Shown here in pieces: positions 8,595 to 16,616 of a stretch of DNA of 64,000 nt. The notes beneath the pieces were generated by a model. It searched no databases and was not told the origin of the DNA. It worked only from the letters and a program-made list of their open reading frames with translations. Within the stretch, counting starts at the first letter, position 1. Each line of letters begins with the position of its first letter. Position numbers and translations under genes: made by a program. The stretch comes from Paenibacillus sp. IHBB 10380. GTDB lineage: Bacteria > Bacillota > Bacilli > Paenibacillales > Paenibacillaceae. Location: NCBI RefSeq assembly GCF_000949425.1, contig NZ_CP010976.1, positions 2,046,001-2,110,000 on the forward strand, read 5' to 3'.

Positions 8595-9242
8595 CTACAC
8601 CTCTAACCGATAACCTAGTTTATACACGGTTACAATTCTTTTCTCCAACCCCAACTTTTTTCTAAGCTTCTGAATATGAACATCTACCGTTCTTGTTTCT
8701 CCTATGTATTCATATCCCCATACTAACTCTAAAAGCTTCTCTCGTGATAAAGCAATGTTTCTATTTCTTATGAGTACCTCTAATAGCTCAAATTCCTTAG
8801 GTGTATATTCAACTACTGTCTCCTTCAAAAAAAGCCTTCTACTATGAAATTCAACCCTAACATTATCTATTACAAATGTATCTTCATCCTTCTTGGTTCG
8901 TCTTAATATAGCTTCTACTCTTGCAAAAAGTTCTAACATTTCAAAGGGTTTTGTCAGATAATCATCTGCTCCCATGACAAGCCCCTTTACCCGATCCTCT
9001 ACGCTTCTTTTAGCCGTTAAAAGAATAGTAGGAGTACCTTTTACTTGTTCCAATACCTCAAACCCATCCATTTCAGGTAACATAATGTCTAATACAATTA
9101 AATCAAAACTTTTATTTTTTATCATTTCTACGGCTGTCTCACCATCCATAGCCAAATAGCAGGTATGCCCTACCAACTTTAAGTTTCTCCTTATTAATTC
9201 ATTAATTGCCTCTTCATCTTCTACTATTAGAATATCTGCCAT
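8595..9242 (-). CDS. OmpR/PhoB-family response regulator
   Basis: A receiver domain with the acidic pair in VEDEE, phospho-acceptor D52 in IVLDIMLPEMDGF and conserved K in LTKPFE, followed by an OmpR-type winged helix (YTPKEFELLEVLIRNRN, then TVDVHIQKLRKKLG). The ATG at 9242 follows GGGGTG and is preferred over the GTG at 9251. It forms an operon with the kinase and is divergent from the exported PepSY-like gene at 9494, its most likely target along with itself. Confidence 0.93.
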   Translation of the reverse strand: MADILIVEDEEAINELIRRNLKLVGHTCYLAMDGETAVEMIKNKSFDLIVLDIMLPEMDGFEVLEQVKGTPTILLTAKRSVEDRVKGLVMGADDYLTKPFEMLELFARVEAILRRTKKDEDTFVIDNVRVEFHSRRLFLKETVVEYTPKEFELLEVLIRNRNIALSREKLLELVWGYEYIGETRTVDVHIQKLRKKLGLEKRIVTVYKLGYRLEV

Positions 9243-9493
9243 GCTTTTCACCCCATCATATTAACTAATTATATTAAATAACTAATATCCTTTTACACTT
9301 GAAATCTGTACTTATATATACTATTCTATTTCAAAATGTATAAATAATTTAACTTATTATCTCACATTAAAATCTAAATATTAGTATTATTCATTTATTT
9401 TACAACTCTATAACAACTTTATAATAGTACCCATATATTTTCCTGTTATTTTTATATTGTCAGTAAATAAGAAATTACAAGGAGGACAATACA

Positions 9494-10315
9494 ATGTCTC
9501 GAAAATCATTACTTCCAAGAAGTCTTGCAAAAAACGGTTTCAAAGGTATTAAAGTTATTACTTTTATAGGTGTCGCTTCTCTGATGCTCACACAAGTCAT
9601 CGTAGCTAGCGAACTAAAAACGGTTACCAAAGTTCCTACTACTTACAATGTCTCTGAACTTTCATACTTAGTGGATAGACAAGTTCCTACTGGCTATGTA
9701 AAAGCTAATTATGAGGCTATCTATTCCCCTAATACTCAAAGTAAAACACCTAGTTCTAAAGATTTATCTTTAGAAGAGGCTGCTGAAATAGCTGCCCAAG
9801 AAATATTTAAATTTCATGGCGAAAAACTAGATAATCAAACACTTCAAATGACCTATCACCAGTTCCCACAAGCTAGTAGACCTTTTTCTATGTGGCAGGC
9901 TAGTGTAGCCATTACACCCTCCTATCTCCTTTCAGTTGACATAGATGGAAGTACAGGTGAACTAAGTTGGATCAGAACCACTGGTGGTCCTACTATAGAC
10001 AACGAGTTTGATATTGATGCACCTTCAACCAGAAAATTGAGTAAAGAACGACTCGATACTGGTGCTAAACAATTTGCTGAACAATTTACTCTTGATGAGT
10101 CGTATGCAAAAGTTCAAGATTTCATCACCAAAACAGGCTATATAGCTGAACCTATTAAATCCATAACATATCAGTGGATCTCTGCTGATGCATTCGCAGT
10201 AATTTCACATACCTTTGAAGTCACAACAGCTTCTAATAAAATCCATCTTTTCTCACTCTCTGAAGATCTTACTCAACTGAAAGACTATCACCTTTTAGGA
10301 ACGTACGGAAACTGA
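9494..10315 (+). CDS. Exported PepSY-like protein, likely two-component target
   Basis: A 273-residue protein with a basic start and one hydrophobic segment (about 20-41, VITFIGVASLMLTQVIVAS) acting as signal peptide or anchor. The mature part contains LSLEEAAEIAAQEIFKFHG, then WQASVAITPSYLLSVDIDGS and TGELSWIRTT: the helix-plus-strand layout of PepSY/YPEB domains, which often restrain proteases in the cell envelope. A perfect AGGAGG site precedes the ATG. The divergent arrangement with the two-component system suggests a shared regulatory region. I cannot name a closer relative. Confidence 0.7.
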   Translation: MSRKSLLPRSLAKNGFKGIKVITFIGVASLMLTQVIVASELKTVTKVPTTYNVSELSYLVDRQVPTGYVKANYEAIYSPNTQSKTPSSKDLSLEEAAEIAAQEIFKFHGEKLDNQTLQMTYHQFPQASRPFSMWQASVAITPSYLLSVDIDGSTGELSWIRTTGGPTIDNEFDIDAPSTRKLSKERLDTGAKQFAEQFTLDESYAKVQDFITKTGYIAEPIKSITYQWISADAFAVISHTFEVTTASNKIHLFSLSEDLTQLKDYHLLGTYGN

Positions 10316-10386
10316 ATAATTTTGCAACTATGAATTCATGAATATTTTTCTTGATATGAAGCCCCTGTAGATATGGATGTTACGCC

Positions 10387-10423
10387 AGAAAAGCTGTATA
10401 CCTTTTAGGTATACAGCTTTTCT
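10387..10423 (+). terminator. Strong terminator after the PepSY-like gene
   Basis: A perfect 17-bp stem, AGAAAAGCTGTATACCT against AGGTATACAGCTTTTCT, with a three-base loop and a T-rich tail, 70 bases past the stop codon. Confidence 0.85.
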
Positions 10424-10486
10424 ATTTTGTAGCACTTATTTATGATACGGTTCACCGCGTTGTCTGTAACGGCAAGTTTTTAGAAA

Positions 10487-10516
10487 AGGCCATCCTTTGC
10501 GGGATGGCCTTCACTT
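10487..10516. repeat. GGCCATCC hairpin related to 6.65 kb
   Basis: AAGGCCATCC and GGATGGCCTT form a hairpin. A diverged copy lies at about 6654-6682 (AAGGCCATCC...GAATGGCCTT). Each copy is preceded by CTGTAACGG(C/T)AAGTTTT, at about 10462 and 6291, so both are relics of one repeated unit. Confidence 0.5.
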
Positions 10517-10717
10517 TACAGAATATCTTTTGCTTTGAACATATCGAAACCTGTAACTGCAGGTTGGAAGACACCGATTTTTCGCAAAAAAAAGAGTCCC
10601 GAAATTTTTCAAGACCTTATTCAACATCATATCAAACGGAGAATTATAAGTCTATATTTTTTTGACCACATATGTAAAAATATATTCGTTAGAAGATGTA
10701 TGGGAGGGAATGAAAAT

Positions 10718-11623
10718 ATGATTCCAACATGCTTTTCAGCTTATTGCACGATGATACCCTTATTGAATGAGGTTACTGAATGGTCACTTTTAAGGAAATG
10801 GGCTCTTTCAGAAGTTTACAGAGTAAAGTTGAAAACAGGTGAATCACGCATTATTAAATGGGGCGGAAGTGAGATGGCGTGGGAAGCTGAAATTTACCAA
10901 AAGTTAGTGCATCCACTGGAAATCAAAGCTCCGCACATCTTTGAATTTATTCAACTGAAGGACAGCGGAGTAATGATCATAGAGGATGCCGGAAAAAGAA
11001 ATTTGGAACAACAACCGGAACCTGAGTATTTTCTTGAGGCTTCGAGGGAATTAGCAAGACTTAGAGTGAGAGCAACAGCCAACTTAAGGGTGATCCCAAG
11101 AAAGACCATTGAAGTATATTCAGTTTCAACGGACGAATTTCTTCAGCTGTTGGATGATTTATTGAAATCGAAAAAGTTAGAAAAAAACAGAGTGTTATTA
11201 AAAGTCAAGAGAGTGTTACCTCGTCATTTAGAAAAACTATATCAAATGGTCCCTACTTCACTAGTTCATCATGATTATCATGCAAAAAACCTTTTGATCC
11301 AAGACAATGGCATTATGCCGATTGATTGGTCCATTGCTTATTTAAGTCCCCATCTTGGTGACTTATATTGCTTGATTACGGAAGCACAGGCCTGGAGCAA
11401 TTTATCAAGAGAAGATATGATTTCACCATTCCTTGATGTAACTGATTTTCATATTGATCATCTGAACTGGCAAGTGCGAATCGGCGGTTTATGTTGGCTG
11501 ATAAAAACATTACGTTGGCTTGTATATGGTGGCACAGAAATAATCCCGGGATCAGAAGCTTGGATACCCGATCTGCTAAATGATGTAGAAAATCTATATC
11601 AGGAATTGATTAATGATGTCTAA
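10718..11623 (+). CDS. Phosphotransferase (APH/choline kinase-like fold)
   Basis: A 301-residue protein with the aminoglycoside-phosphotransferase/protein-kinase-like fold: Brenner-type motif LVHHDYHAKNLL (HxDxxxxN) and metal-binding IDWSIAYLSPHLGDLY in place of DWE/DFG. The N-lobe lysine is likely in SRIIKWGG. Members phosphorylate antibiotics or small hydroxylated metabolites; the substrate is unknown here. An open frame extends back to 10535, but the ATG at 10718 has GGGAGGG in good spacing and the earlier sequence does not look coding. Confidence 0.82.
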   Translation: MIPTCFSAYCTMIPLLNEVTEWSLLRKWALSEVYRVKLKTGESRIIKWGGSEMAWEAEIYQKLVHPLEIKAPHIFEFIQLKDSGVMIIEDAGKRNLEQQPEPEYFLEASRELARLRVRATANLRVIPRKTIEVYSVSTDEFLQLLDDLLKSKKLEKNRVLLKVKRVLPRHLEKLYQMVPTSLVHHDYHAKNLLIQDNGIMPIDWSIAYLSPHLGDLYCLITEAQAWSNLSREDMISPFLDVTDFHIDHLNWQVRIGGLCWLIKTLRWLVYGGTEIIPGSEAWIPDLLNDVENLYQELINDV

Positions 11624-11635
11624 CTCTCTTATGTG

Positions 11636-11735
11636 TTACTAAAGTATTTGGCAAAAAAGCCTCTAGCACTACTGCCATATTCCTCGCTGGTCAAATAGCG
11701 AATTAAAAGCATTCACAGACATATATCATTATAGT
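11636..11735 (+). pseudogene. Unrecognised coding remnant
   Basis: Reads TKVFGKKASSTTAIFLAGQI, then after a frameshift LKAFTDIYHYSDS. It looks like degraded coding sequence of a family I cannot identify. Confidence 0.25.
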
Positions 11736-11746
11736 GACTCAGTACC

Positions 11747-11767
11747 AAGACCCCTTTTTCGAGGGGT
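11747..11767 (+). terminator. Terminator downstream of the phosphotransferase
   Basis: GACCCCT and AGGGGTC pair across a T-rich loop and are followed by a T-rich tail, about 125 bases after the stop at 11623. Confidence 0.6.
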
Positions 11768-11795
11768 CATTTTCATTTTCAGGAGGGATGTAAGA

Positions 11796-12050
11796 ATGAG
11801 AATCATCAAGACACAGCAGGACATTGACGTTCTGCGCCGCGCCAGAGCACTTCCGGCGGCACTCCTCGATCAGATCGAGGACTACTTCCTGCAACTAAGG
11901 GACGAGCTGGAGGACGAAGTTGGGAGCGAGTTTTGCTTGGAAAGGCACGAGTACATCGTCGTTCTCGAAGCGGGAGTAACATTCATGGAGTTCGAACAAC
12001 CACAAAGAAGCCATTCTCTAAAGAGAATGGCTTCTTTGTGGTGTGGGTAG
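11796..12050 (+). CDS. Truncated small protein running into a terminator
   Basis: A strong AGGAGGG site precedes the ATG and about 63 codons have good coding character and higher GC (MRIIKTQQDIDVLRRARALP..., acidic and helical). The last twenty codons are the two arms of the terminator at 12002-12041, so the natural 3' end is lost and the frame ends there by chance. I do not recognise the family. Confidence 0.4.
   Translation: MRIIKTQQDIDVLRRARALPAALLDQIEDYFLQLRDELEDEVGSEFCLERHEYIVVLEAGVTFMEFEQPQRSHSLKRMASLWCG
12001..12042 (-). terminator. Terminator of the LacI-type gene
   Basis: A perfect inverted repeat, CAAAGAAGCCATTCTC against GAGAATGGCTTCTTTG, with a four-base loop, 30 bases downstream of the LacI-type stop codon. 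One arm (AAAGAAGCCATTCT) recurs at about 15208-15222 after the HAD gene. Confidence 0.75.
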
Positions 12051-12069
12051 GAGTGAACTTCGCGCTCAT

Positions 12070-13041
12070 TCAGGACAACGCACTCGCTTCTGTTCGAGCT
12101 CTGAAGTTGAGTTGATGTCGAATCTGAATTCGGGCATATTCATCGCTTAGTAATAGCGAGACGGCTTGCTCGCCAATTGCAGTCTGATGATAATCCACAC
12201 TTGGGAAACCTAATATTTCACTTATTGGCGTATTCTCCTCGCCAATAATCTCGAAATCTTGCGGGTAACTGTAGCCATGCGTTTGGGCGGAAGCTATAAT
12301 TCCTGCAGCGACTTCATCGCCATTCGTAAAAATCGCATCCGGGACGATCGATTTTCGAAACATGAGGTCGCCAACTCTTTTCCCATCTTGATAGTCGAAG
12401 CACTGGTCGAAGAACTGACTTTCATACGCTTCGGTGATGGTTTCTTGATACGCCTGAATACGTAATCGCGTGCTAGGACTCGATTGAAAATCTCTTCCCG
12501 ATGTGAAATGTATACGCTTATAGCCTTTGTTCTTCAAATAAGTGAAGACTTCGATATACGCTGCAAATCGATCTGGGAACACAGACGGGACAAACTCGAC
12601 GGGACAAGCCTCGCAGCATACGATTTTTCCCCACTCGGACAAGGCTAAGATCTGCTCAGGATGAAGTGTATGCGAAGTGAGTACGATTCCATCGATCATT
12701 TTCTTTTTCAATAACGTAAGATAGCTACTCTCTATGACGTTCTCATAATACGAAGGCAGCAAGAGAACTTGATAATGCAACTCATGCGCTTTCTTCAGAA
12801 TGCCGTTAATGAGTTCATCATAACAAGAGTTATTGTTATATGGCACAATGACACCAATGGTATTTGTCTTTCCTTTACTTAACTTCACCGCGTTGCCATT
12901 CACCGAATAATTCAATTCCTTCATAACCGCCATAACCTTTTCTTGCTTGTCCTTGGCGACATAAGGATACTCATTGAGAACGCGGGATACGGTTGCAATC
13001 GAAACACCTGCCATTCTAGCGACATCTTTGATATTCGCCAT
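12070..13041 (-). CDS. LacI/GalR-family repressor
   Basis: A 323-residue repressor. The N-terminal HTH and hinge read NIKDVARMAGVSIATVSRVL, with a conserved spacing to the hinge helix around 45-60, followed by a periplasmic-binding-protein-like effector domain (IGVIVPYNNN...IIGEENTPISE). It is divergent from a sugar-type MFS gene and the HAD phosphatase, so it probably represses them and is released by the transported sugar or its phosphate. An operator is visible in the intergenic region. Confidence 0.92.
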   Translation of the reverse strand: MANIKDVARMAGVSIATVSRVLNEYPYVAKDKQEKVMAVMKELNYSVNGNAVKLSKGKTNTIGVIVPYNNNSCYDELINGILKKAHELHYQVLLLPSYYENVIESSYLTLLKKKMIDGIVLTSHTLHPEQILALSEWGKIVCCEACPVEFVPSVFPDRFAAYIEVFTYLKNKGYKRIHFTSGRDFQSSPSTRLRIQAYQETITEAYESQFFDQCFDYQDGKRVGDLMFRKSIVPDAIFTNGDEVAAGIIASAQTHGYSYPQDFEIIGEENTPISEILGFPSVDYHQTAIGEQAVSLLLSDEYARIQIRHQLNFRARTEASALS

Positions 13042-13120
13042 AAGGATCCCCCTTTTTTTCTACATATTCGGAATCATTGTAACATGCCGATTTCTTTTTT
13101 AGAAATATGGTTTTGAATGC

Positions 13121-13151
13121 TTGACTTGAAACGCATTTCATTCTTTACAAT
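13121..13151 (+). promoter_or_regulatory. MFS promoter with LacI-type operator
   Basis: TTGACT (13121-13126) and TACAAT (13146-13151) make a candidate -35/-10 pair with a 19-base spacer. The spacer holds the dyad TGAAACGCATTTCA (13127-13140), with a central CG as in LacI/GalR operators. Repressor bound here would block polymerase. Confidence 0.6.
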
Positions 13152-13197
13152 GAAAACATCAGCAGGATGATCCCTATTTCTAGAAGGAGGTTAAGGC

Positions 13198-14388
13198 ATG
13201 AGAACCTTTGCGATCGCTTCGTATTCATTGTATTTTCTAGCAGGACTTGTCATTACAACGATCGGTTCTGTGATGCCGCAATTGCTCGCTCACTATGAGC
13301 AATCTTATACGATTGGTGGGCAGATGGTATTCGTGAGTGCAGTCGGCTTTATTGTGGGCGTGCCAATTTCGGCATGGCTCATGAAAGTGTTGATGAAGGA
13401 AAAATACGTACTCGCGCTCTCTGCGATCGTCGTTGCGATTGCGCAGTTCAGTGTATGGTCACTTCCGCCGTTCGGCTGGGTTGTGGCATTAAATTTCTTG
13501 AATAGTGTCGGTGTAGCAGCAATCGAGTGCGTTGTTGCGACATTGATGATGGAAGTATTCGTGGGCCGTCGAGCTGTGGTGATGAGTTATCTAGAGGTCT
13601 CGTTCGGGATCGGTGCGCTCTGTATGCCGCTCATCGCTAGTGTATTGATTGCGAATCAGGTTTGGCGGTATTCCTTCCTCGTGACGGCATGTCTTGGAAT
13701 CATTATGGCGGTCATATGGTGCTTCATATCTTTTACCAAGGAGGAAACGGAAGGCGCGGAATCTTTGGATGCCGGCATTGCACCGCCGCCGATCTTCAAG
13801 ACCAAGCAGATGAAGCGGTACATTCTCTTCGCATTCGTCTTTTTGATTTTCATGTACAGCGGGATTGAGGGGAGTCTGAATCATTTCATGTCCTCCATCT
13901 TCCTGAATCATTTAGAGGTTACCCCTTACTACGCCTCGTTGAGTATTGGCTTGTTCTGGACAGCGATGGTGATTGGCAGGGCTGCTACAGGTTGGATTAT
14001 TCGAAAAGTAAATTATGCGAGTTATTTGCGCTGGAGTATGTTCGGCACGCTCGTGGTGATCGTCATGTTTGCGTTATGGAGGGATGCTGTCGTCGGCTTT
14101 ATCCTGGTCATCATGATGGGGTTAACGATGTCTGGTGTGTATTCGATCACGATGGTGTATGCGAATCATACGTTTCCCGGCATGACGCGTCTCGTGACCA
14201 GTCTGGTTACAGCTTTTGCCGGGTTCGGAGGCGCGGTCTTCCCTGCACTGATTGGATATTCGATGGACCATTCAGGCACGGTGTCTGCGCTGTGGTATAT
14301 CGCTGGCTTTGCGGCGATCTATTTGATCATACTGCTGCTAGGTATCGGCAGATTCTACCGTAATCAAGCGGACGTGACCTTAAATTAA
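13198..14388 (+). CDS. MFS transporter, probably sugar uptake
   Basis: A 396-residue, 12-helix major facilitator. The even hydrophobic pattern, a central cytoplasmic loop (TKEETEGAESLDAG) between helices 6 and 7, and the LacI neighbour fit the FucP/Fsr-like sugar branch rather than drug export. AGAAGGAGG precedes the ATG. The HAD phosphatase starts 22 bases downstream, so they form one transcript. Sugar identity cannot be read from the sequence. Confidence 0.85.
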   Translation: MRTFAIASYSLYFLAGLVITTIGSVMPQLLAHYEQSYTIGGQMVFVSAVGFIVGVPISAWLMKVLMKEKYVLALSAIVVAIAQFSVWSLPPFGWVVALNFLNSVGVAAIECVVATLMMEVFVGRRAVVMSYLEVSFGIGALCMPLIASVLIANQVWRYSFLVTACLGIIMAVIWCFISFTKEETEGAESLDAGIAPPPIFKTKQMKRYILFAFVFLIFMYSGIEGSLNHFMSSIFLNHLEVTPYYASLSIGLFWTAMVIGRAATGWIIRKVNYASYLRWSMFGTLVVIVMFALWRDAVVGFILVIMMGLTMSGVYSITMVYANHTFPGMTRLVTSLVTAFAGFGGAVFPALIGYSMDHSGTVSALWYIAGFAAIYLIILLLGIGRFYRNQADVTLN

Positions 14389-14410
14389 TGAATAAGAGGA
14401 GGACTTGAAC

Positions 14411-15202
14411 ATGGATGTACAAATCATTGCCGTAGACATGGATGGCACGTTTCTGAATGACCGCAAGGACTATAATCGAGATCGCTTTCTGGATCAGTAT
14501 GCGCAGATGAAAAGAAAAGGCATTCGGTTTGTTGTGGCTAGCGGGAATCAATATTACCAGCTGCGGTCGTTTTTTCCTGAAATTGAGCATGAAATTGCTT
14601 TTGTTGCGGAGAATGGCGCTTATATTATAGACGGGAAAGAGGAAGTGTTCACAGGTCGAATGTCTGATGAGGCGATTGCGAAGACGCTGGAGCTTCTGAA
14701 ACACTATCCTTCCTCGAACATTGCATTATGCGGCAAACAAGGTGCTTACATGCGGCATGATGAATCAGATGACTATTATAACTATTCGAAACAATACTAC
14801 CATCGATTAAAGAGAGTAGAGAATCTAACGTCTATTAAGGATCAATTGTTTAAATTTTCCATTCGTTTTCCACTTGAAGATCTGGATCAAGCACTTGTGA
14901 ACTTGAACCTTGAGTTAGGTGAGGAAGTTACGGCCGTATCGTGCGGTCATGGGGATGTGGATATTATTGTGACGGGCATTCACAAGGCGCATGGAATTCA
15001 GCTTCTTCAGCAAAGATGGCAGATTGCGGACGATAAGACGGCGGCTTTTGGAGATAGTGGCAATGATGTCGAAATGCTAAGGCATGTACATTATAGCTAT
15101 GCGATGGAAAATGCGAGTGAACTCGTGAAGAGGACGGCAAAATATCAGATCGGTTCGAATAATGCCGAAGCTGTGCTGGATGCGATAGACCTGCTATTAT
15201 GA
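14411..15202 (+). CDS. Cof-type HAD-superfamily phosphatase
   Basis: A 263-residue HAD hydrolase, subclass IIB (Cof/YidA-like). Motif I is VDMDGTFLN, motif II is in VVASGN, motif III K is in GIHKAHG and motif IV is FGDSGNDVEML. These enzymes dephosphorylate sugar phosphates or flavin-type phosphoesters. The ATG at 14411 sits eight bases after GGAGG, preferred over a TTG at 14405. It is co-transcribed with the MFS gene under LacI-type control, so a role in a sugar-phosphate step is plausible. Confidence 0.88.
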   Translation: MDVQIIAVDMDGTFLNDRKDYNRDRFLDQYAQMKRKGIRFVVASGNQYYQLRSFFPEIEHEIAFVAENGAYIIDGKEEVFTGRMSDEAIAKTLELLKHYPSSNIALCGKQGAYMRHDESDDYYNYSKQYYHRLKRVENLTSIKDQLFKFSIRFPLEDLDQALVNLNLELGEEVTAVSCGHGDVDIIVTGIHKAHGIQLLQQRWQIADDKTAAFGDSGNDVEMLRHVHYSYAMENASELVKRTAKYQIGSNNAEAVLDAIDLLL

Positions 15203-15221
15203 TAAATAAAAGAAGCCATTC

Positions 15222-15430
15222 TGATGATGGTCAAGACCCCATTTAGTGGACACTGAAAAAAGACCCTAAGCTGCAAGCTGGTGTCGGTACTCAACCGGCG
15301 TCAGCTTCTTTAATTTCCTTTGTGGTCTCTTAAGATAATTATAATTTGAATATATGTCTCAATTCTCCTTTGTGCTTCCTCTAATGTTCGGATATTATAA
15401 GGATAAAGTCCTTCCGTTTCAAGTTAGAAC
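15222..15430 (-). mobile_element. IS3-family (IS150-like) 3' end fragment
   Basis: Minus-strand frames give ETEGLYPYNIRTLEEAQRRI, then after frameshifts RPQRKLKKLTPVEYRHQLAA and a stop at 15266. This is the C-terminus of an IS3-type OrfB. The terminus TGGTCAAGACCCC near 15228 cuts the HAD terminator arm, marking the insertion point. The rest of the element is missing; 15430-15670 shows no clear gene. Confidence 0.7.
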
Positions 15431-15675
15431 ATCTCCAAGAGAAAGGGCTGACGCTTCCGTTCACACAAATTCTCCAATCCTCACAATAGGATTGATATTT
15501 CTGAGTAAATTCGCATACCCTTTCAGGTGTTCCAAAACTACCGACTCCTCTGTTTCCTTCTTATCTGACACTTAGCTAAAGGTGAAATCCTGCGAATTCA
15601 TGAGCCTGAATGAGAAAACTAAATCATATTGAGGGAGTTCAACGCCCTTGTACCGTTCTTCATCTATTGGAACTG

Positions 15676-15910
15676 AGTCGATTATTGTCTATTATACTTT
15701 GCTCTTCCAAGTGTGACGGCAGCATTCAATCCAGCCGGTCCTTCGCCAATAATGGTGCAATCGTAAATTATGACATTCACTCCCTTTATAAAGATATTAA
15801 AGACTTATTTTATCTATGATTAGCAGGATAAGCGATATCCTCCCTTGACTTCAGAAACAGATTCGATCATCCCTGCTTTCACGAGCCTTGTTAGAATTTT
15901 CAAGCTATAA
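15676..15910 (-). pseudogene. Decayed copy of the Rrf2/TrxB-like junction
   Basis: 15676-15800 matches the start of the thioredoxin-reductase-like gene at 27.3 kb, including IIxxGPAGLNAA codons and the untranslated leader. 15815-15910 matches the middle of its Rrf2 regulator at 27.68-27.77 kb (GATAAGCGATATCCTCC and TGCTTTCACGAGCCTTGTTA are shared). Most of both genes is gone; a degenerate paralogous locus. Confidence 0.75.
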
Positions 15911-15947
15911 ATGAGCAAAAATGGATGAAATAATTTCCACTATCAAA

Positions 15948-16432
15948 TTAAGCAAGTTTAAAACGCTCGCAGATGAGATGAAAAGGGATTCCTTTCTGCC
16001 CGCATTCATAAACGAGTCGAAGCCGGTCTTGTTGAATCTCTTTATGTACAGCACGCAAGCTATCACCAAACGGATGAGGCTGATCTAATCCTGTCGTGTA
16101 ATATAAATGAGTAAAAGCAAGTAGAGCCCACAATCTGGTAATCGCGGCGGTGGAGGAACGAACTTGATAACTGTCAAAACCAAGGTTGCTCTTGGACTGA
16201 CGGAAAAAGATCTCGATTGGCCAACGTTTGGCGTAATAGTTGGGAATCGTCTCCGTATCCAAAGAGACATCGGTGCATAGAAACGCGCGTAAAGCCTTGG
16301 GTTCGCCAAAATCGTGTTCCGGCCAACAGAGCAAAACAACGGCGTTGTCGATCTCGTTCAGTGCTCCTTCATAGCGATAAATCCAGTAGGAAGAGTCGCT
16401 ACTACCTGCTACTGTACAACTCTCGTTTTAAT
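15948..16432 (-). mobile_element. IS4-type transposase C-terminal fragment
   Basis: Reading from 16432 the frame gives SSYWIYRYEGALNEIDNAVV, then CWPEHDFGEPKALRAFLCTD and the signature AKRWPIEIFFRQSKSNLGFD. Y-x2-R-x3-E-x6-K is the IS4-group catalytic Glu motif. The two Asp-containing N-terminal regions and the terminal repeats are absent. Confidence 0.7.
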
Positions 16433-16485
16433 TACTCTAGTTCCTCTTTTAACTCAATTGGAACTTGTATAGGTGTTCGAGACAT
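16432..16485 (-). CDS. 17-residue open frame before the transposase fragment
   Basis: A GGGGGAG site and ATG at 16485 open MSRTPIQVPIELKEELE then stop. It resembles the start of a small ribbon-helix-helix or transposase-accessory protein, but it is too short to identify and probably a remnant. Confidence 0.25.
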   Translation of the reverse strand: MSRTPIQVPIELKEELE

Positions 16486-16496
16486 GTTCTCCCCCT

Positions 16497-16549
16497 TGTA
16501 TACATATTACCGATCGCGGCGAGCTGACCAGGCGCAAAAATGTATACAT
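16497..16549. repeat. Two TGTATACAT sites, 44 bp apart
   Basis: TGTATACAT occurs at 16497-16505 and 16541-16549, each followed by (A/T)TTAC, with GC-rich DNA between. TGTATACA is the type of dyad bound by GntR-family regulators, but no gene start lies next to it. Significance unclear. Confidence 0.3.
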
Positions 16550-16616
16550 TACACCCTGGCTGCAGCAGCGCCGGTTCGGCCAGCAAAGTATGATAATTTA
16601 ATTTTGAGTCGGACTC

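Noticed and set aside
10535..10717. N-terminal extension of the phosphotransferase frame
   Set aside because: Contains a basic, low-complexity stretch without conservation; the ATG at 10718 has a far better ribosome site.
13591..14704. Several 65-125-codon frames antisense or out of frame to the MFS and HAD genes
   Set aside because: They overlap well-supported genes and have no start signals or protein-like composition.
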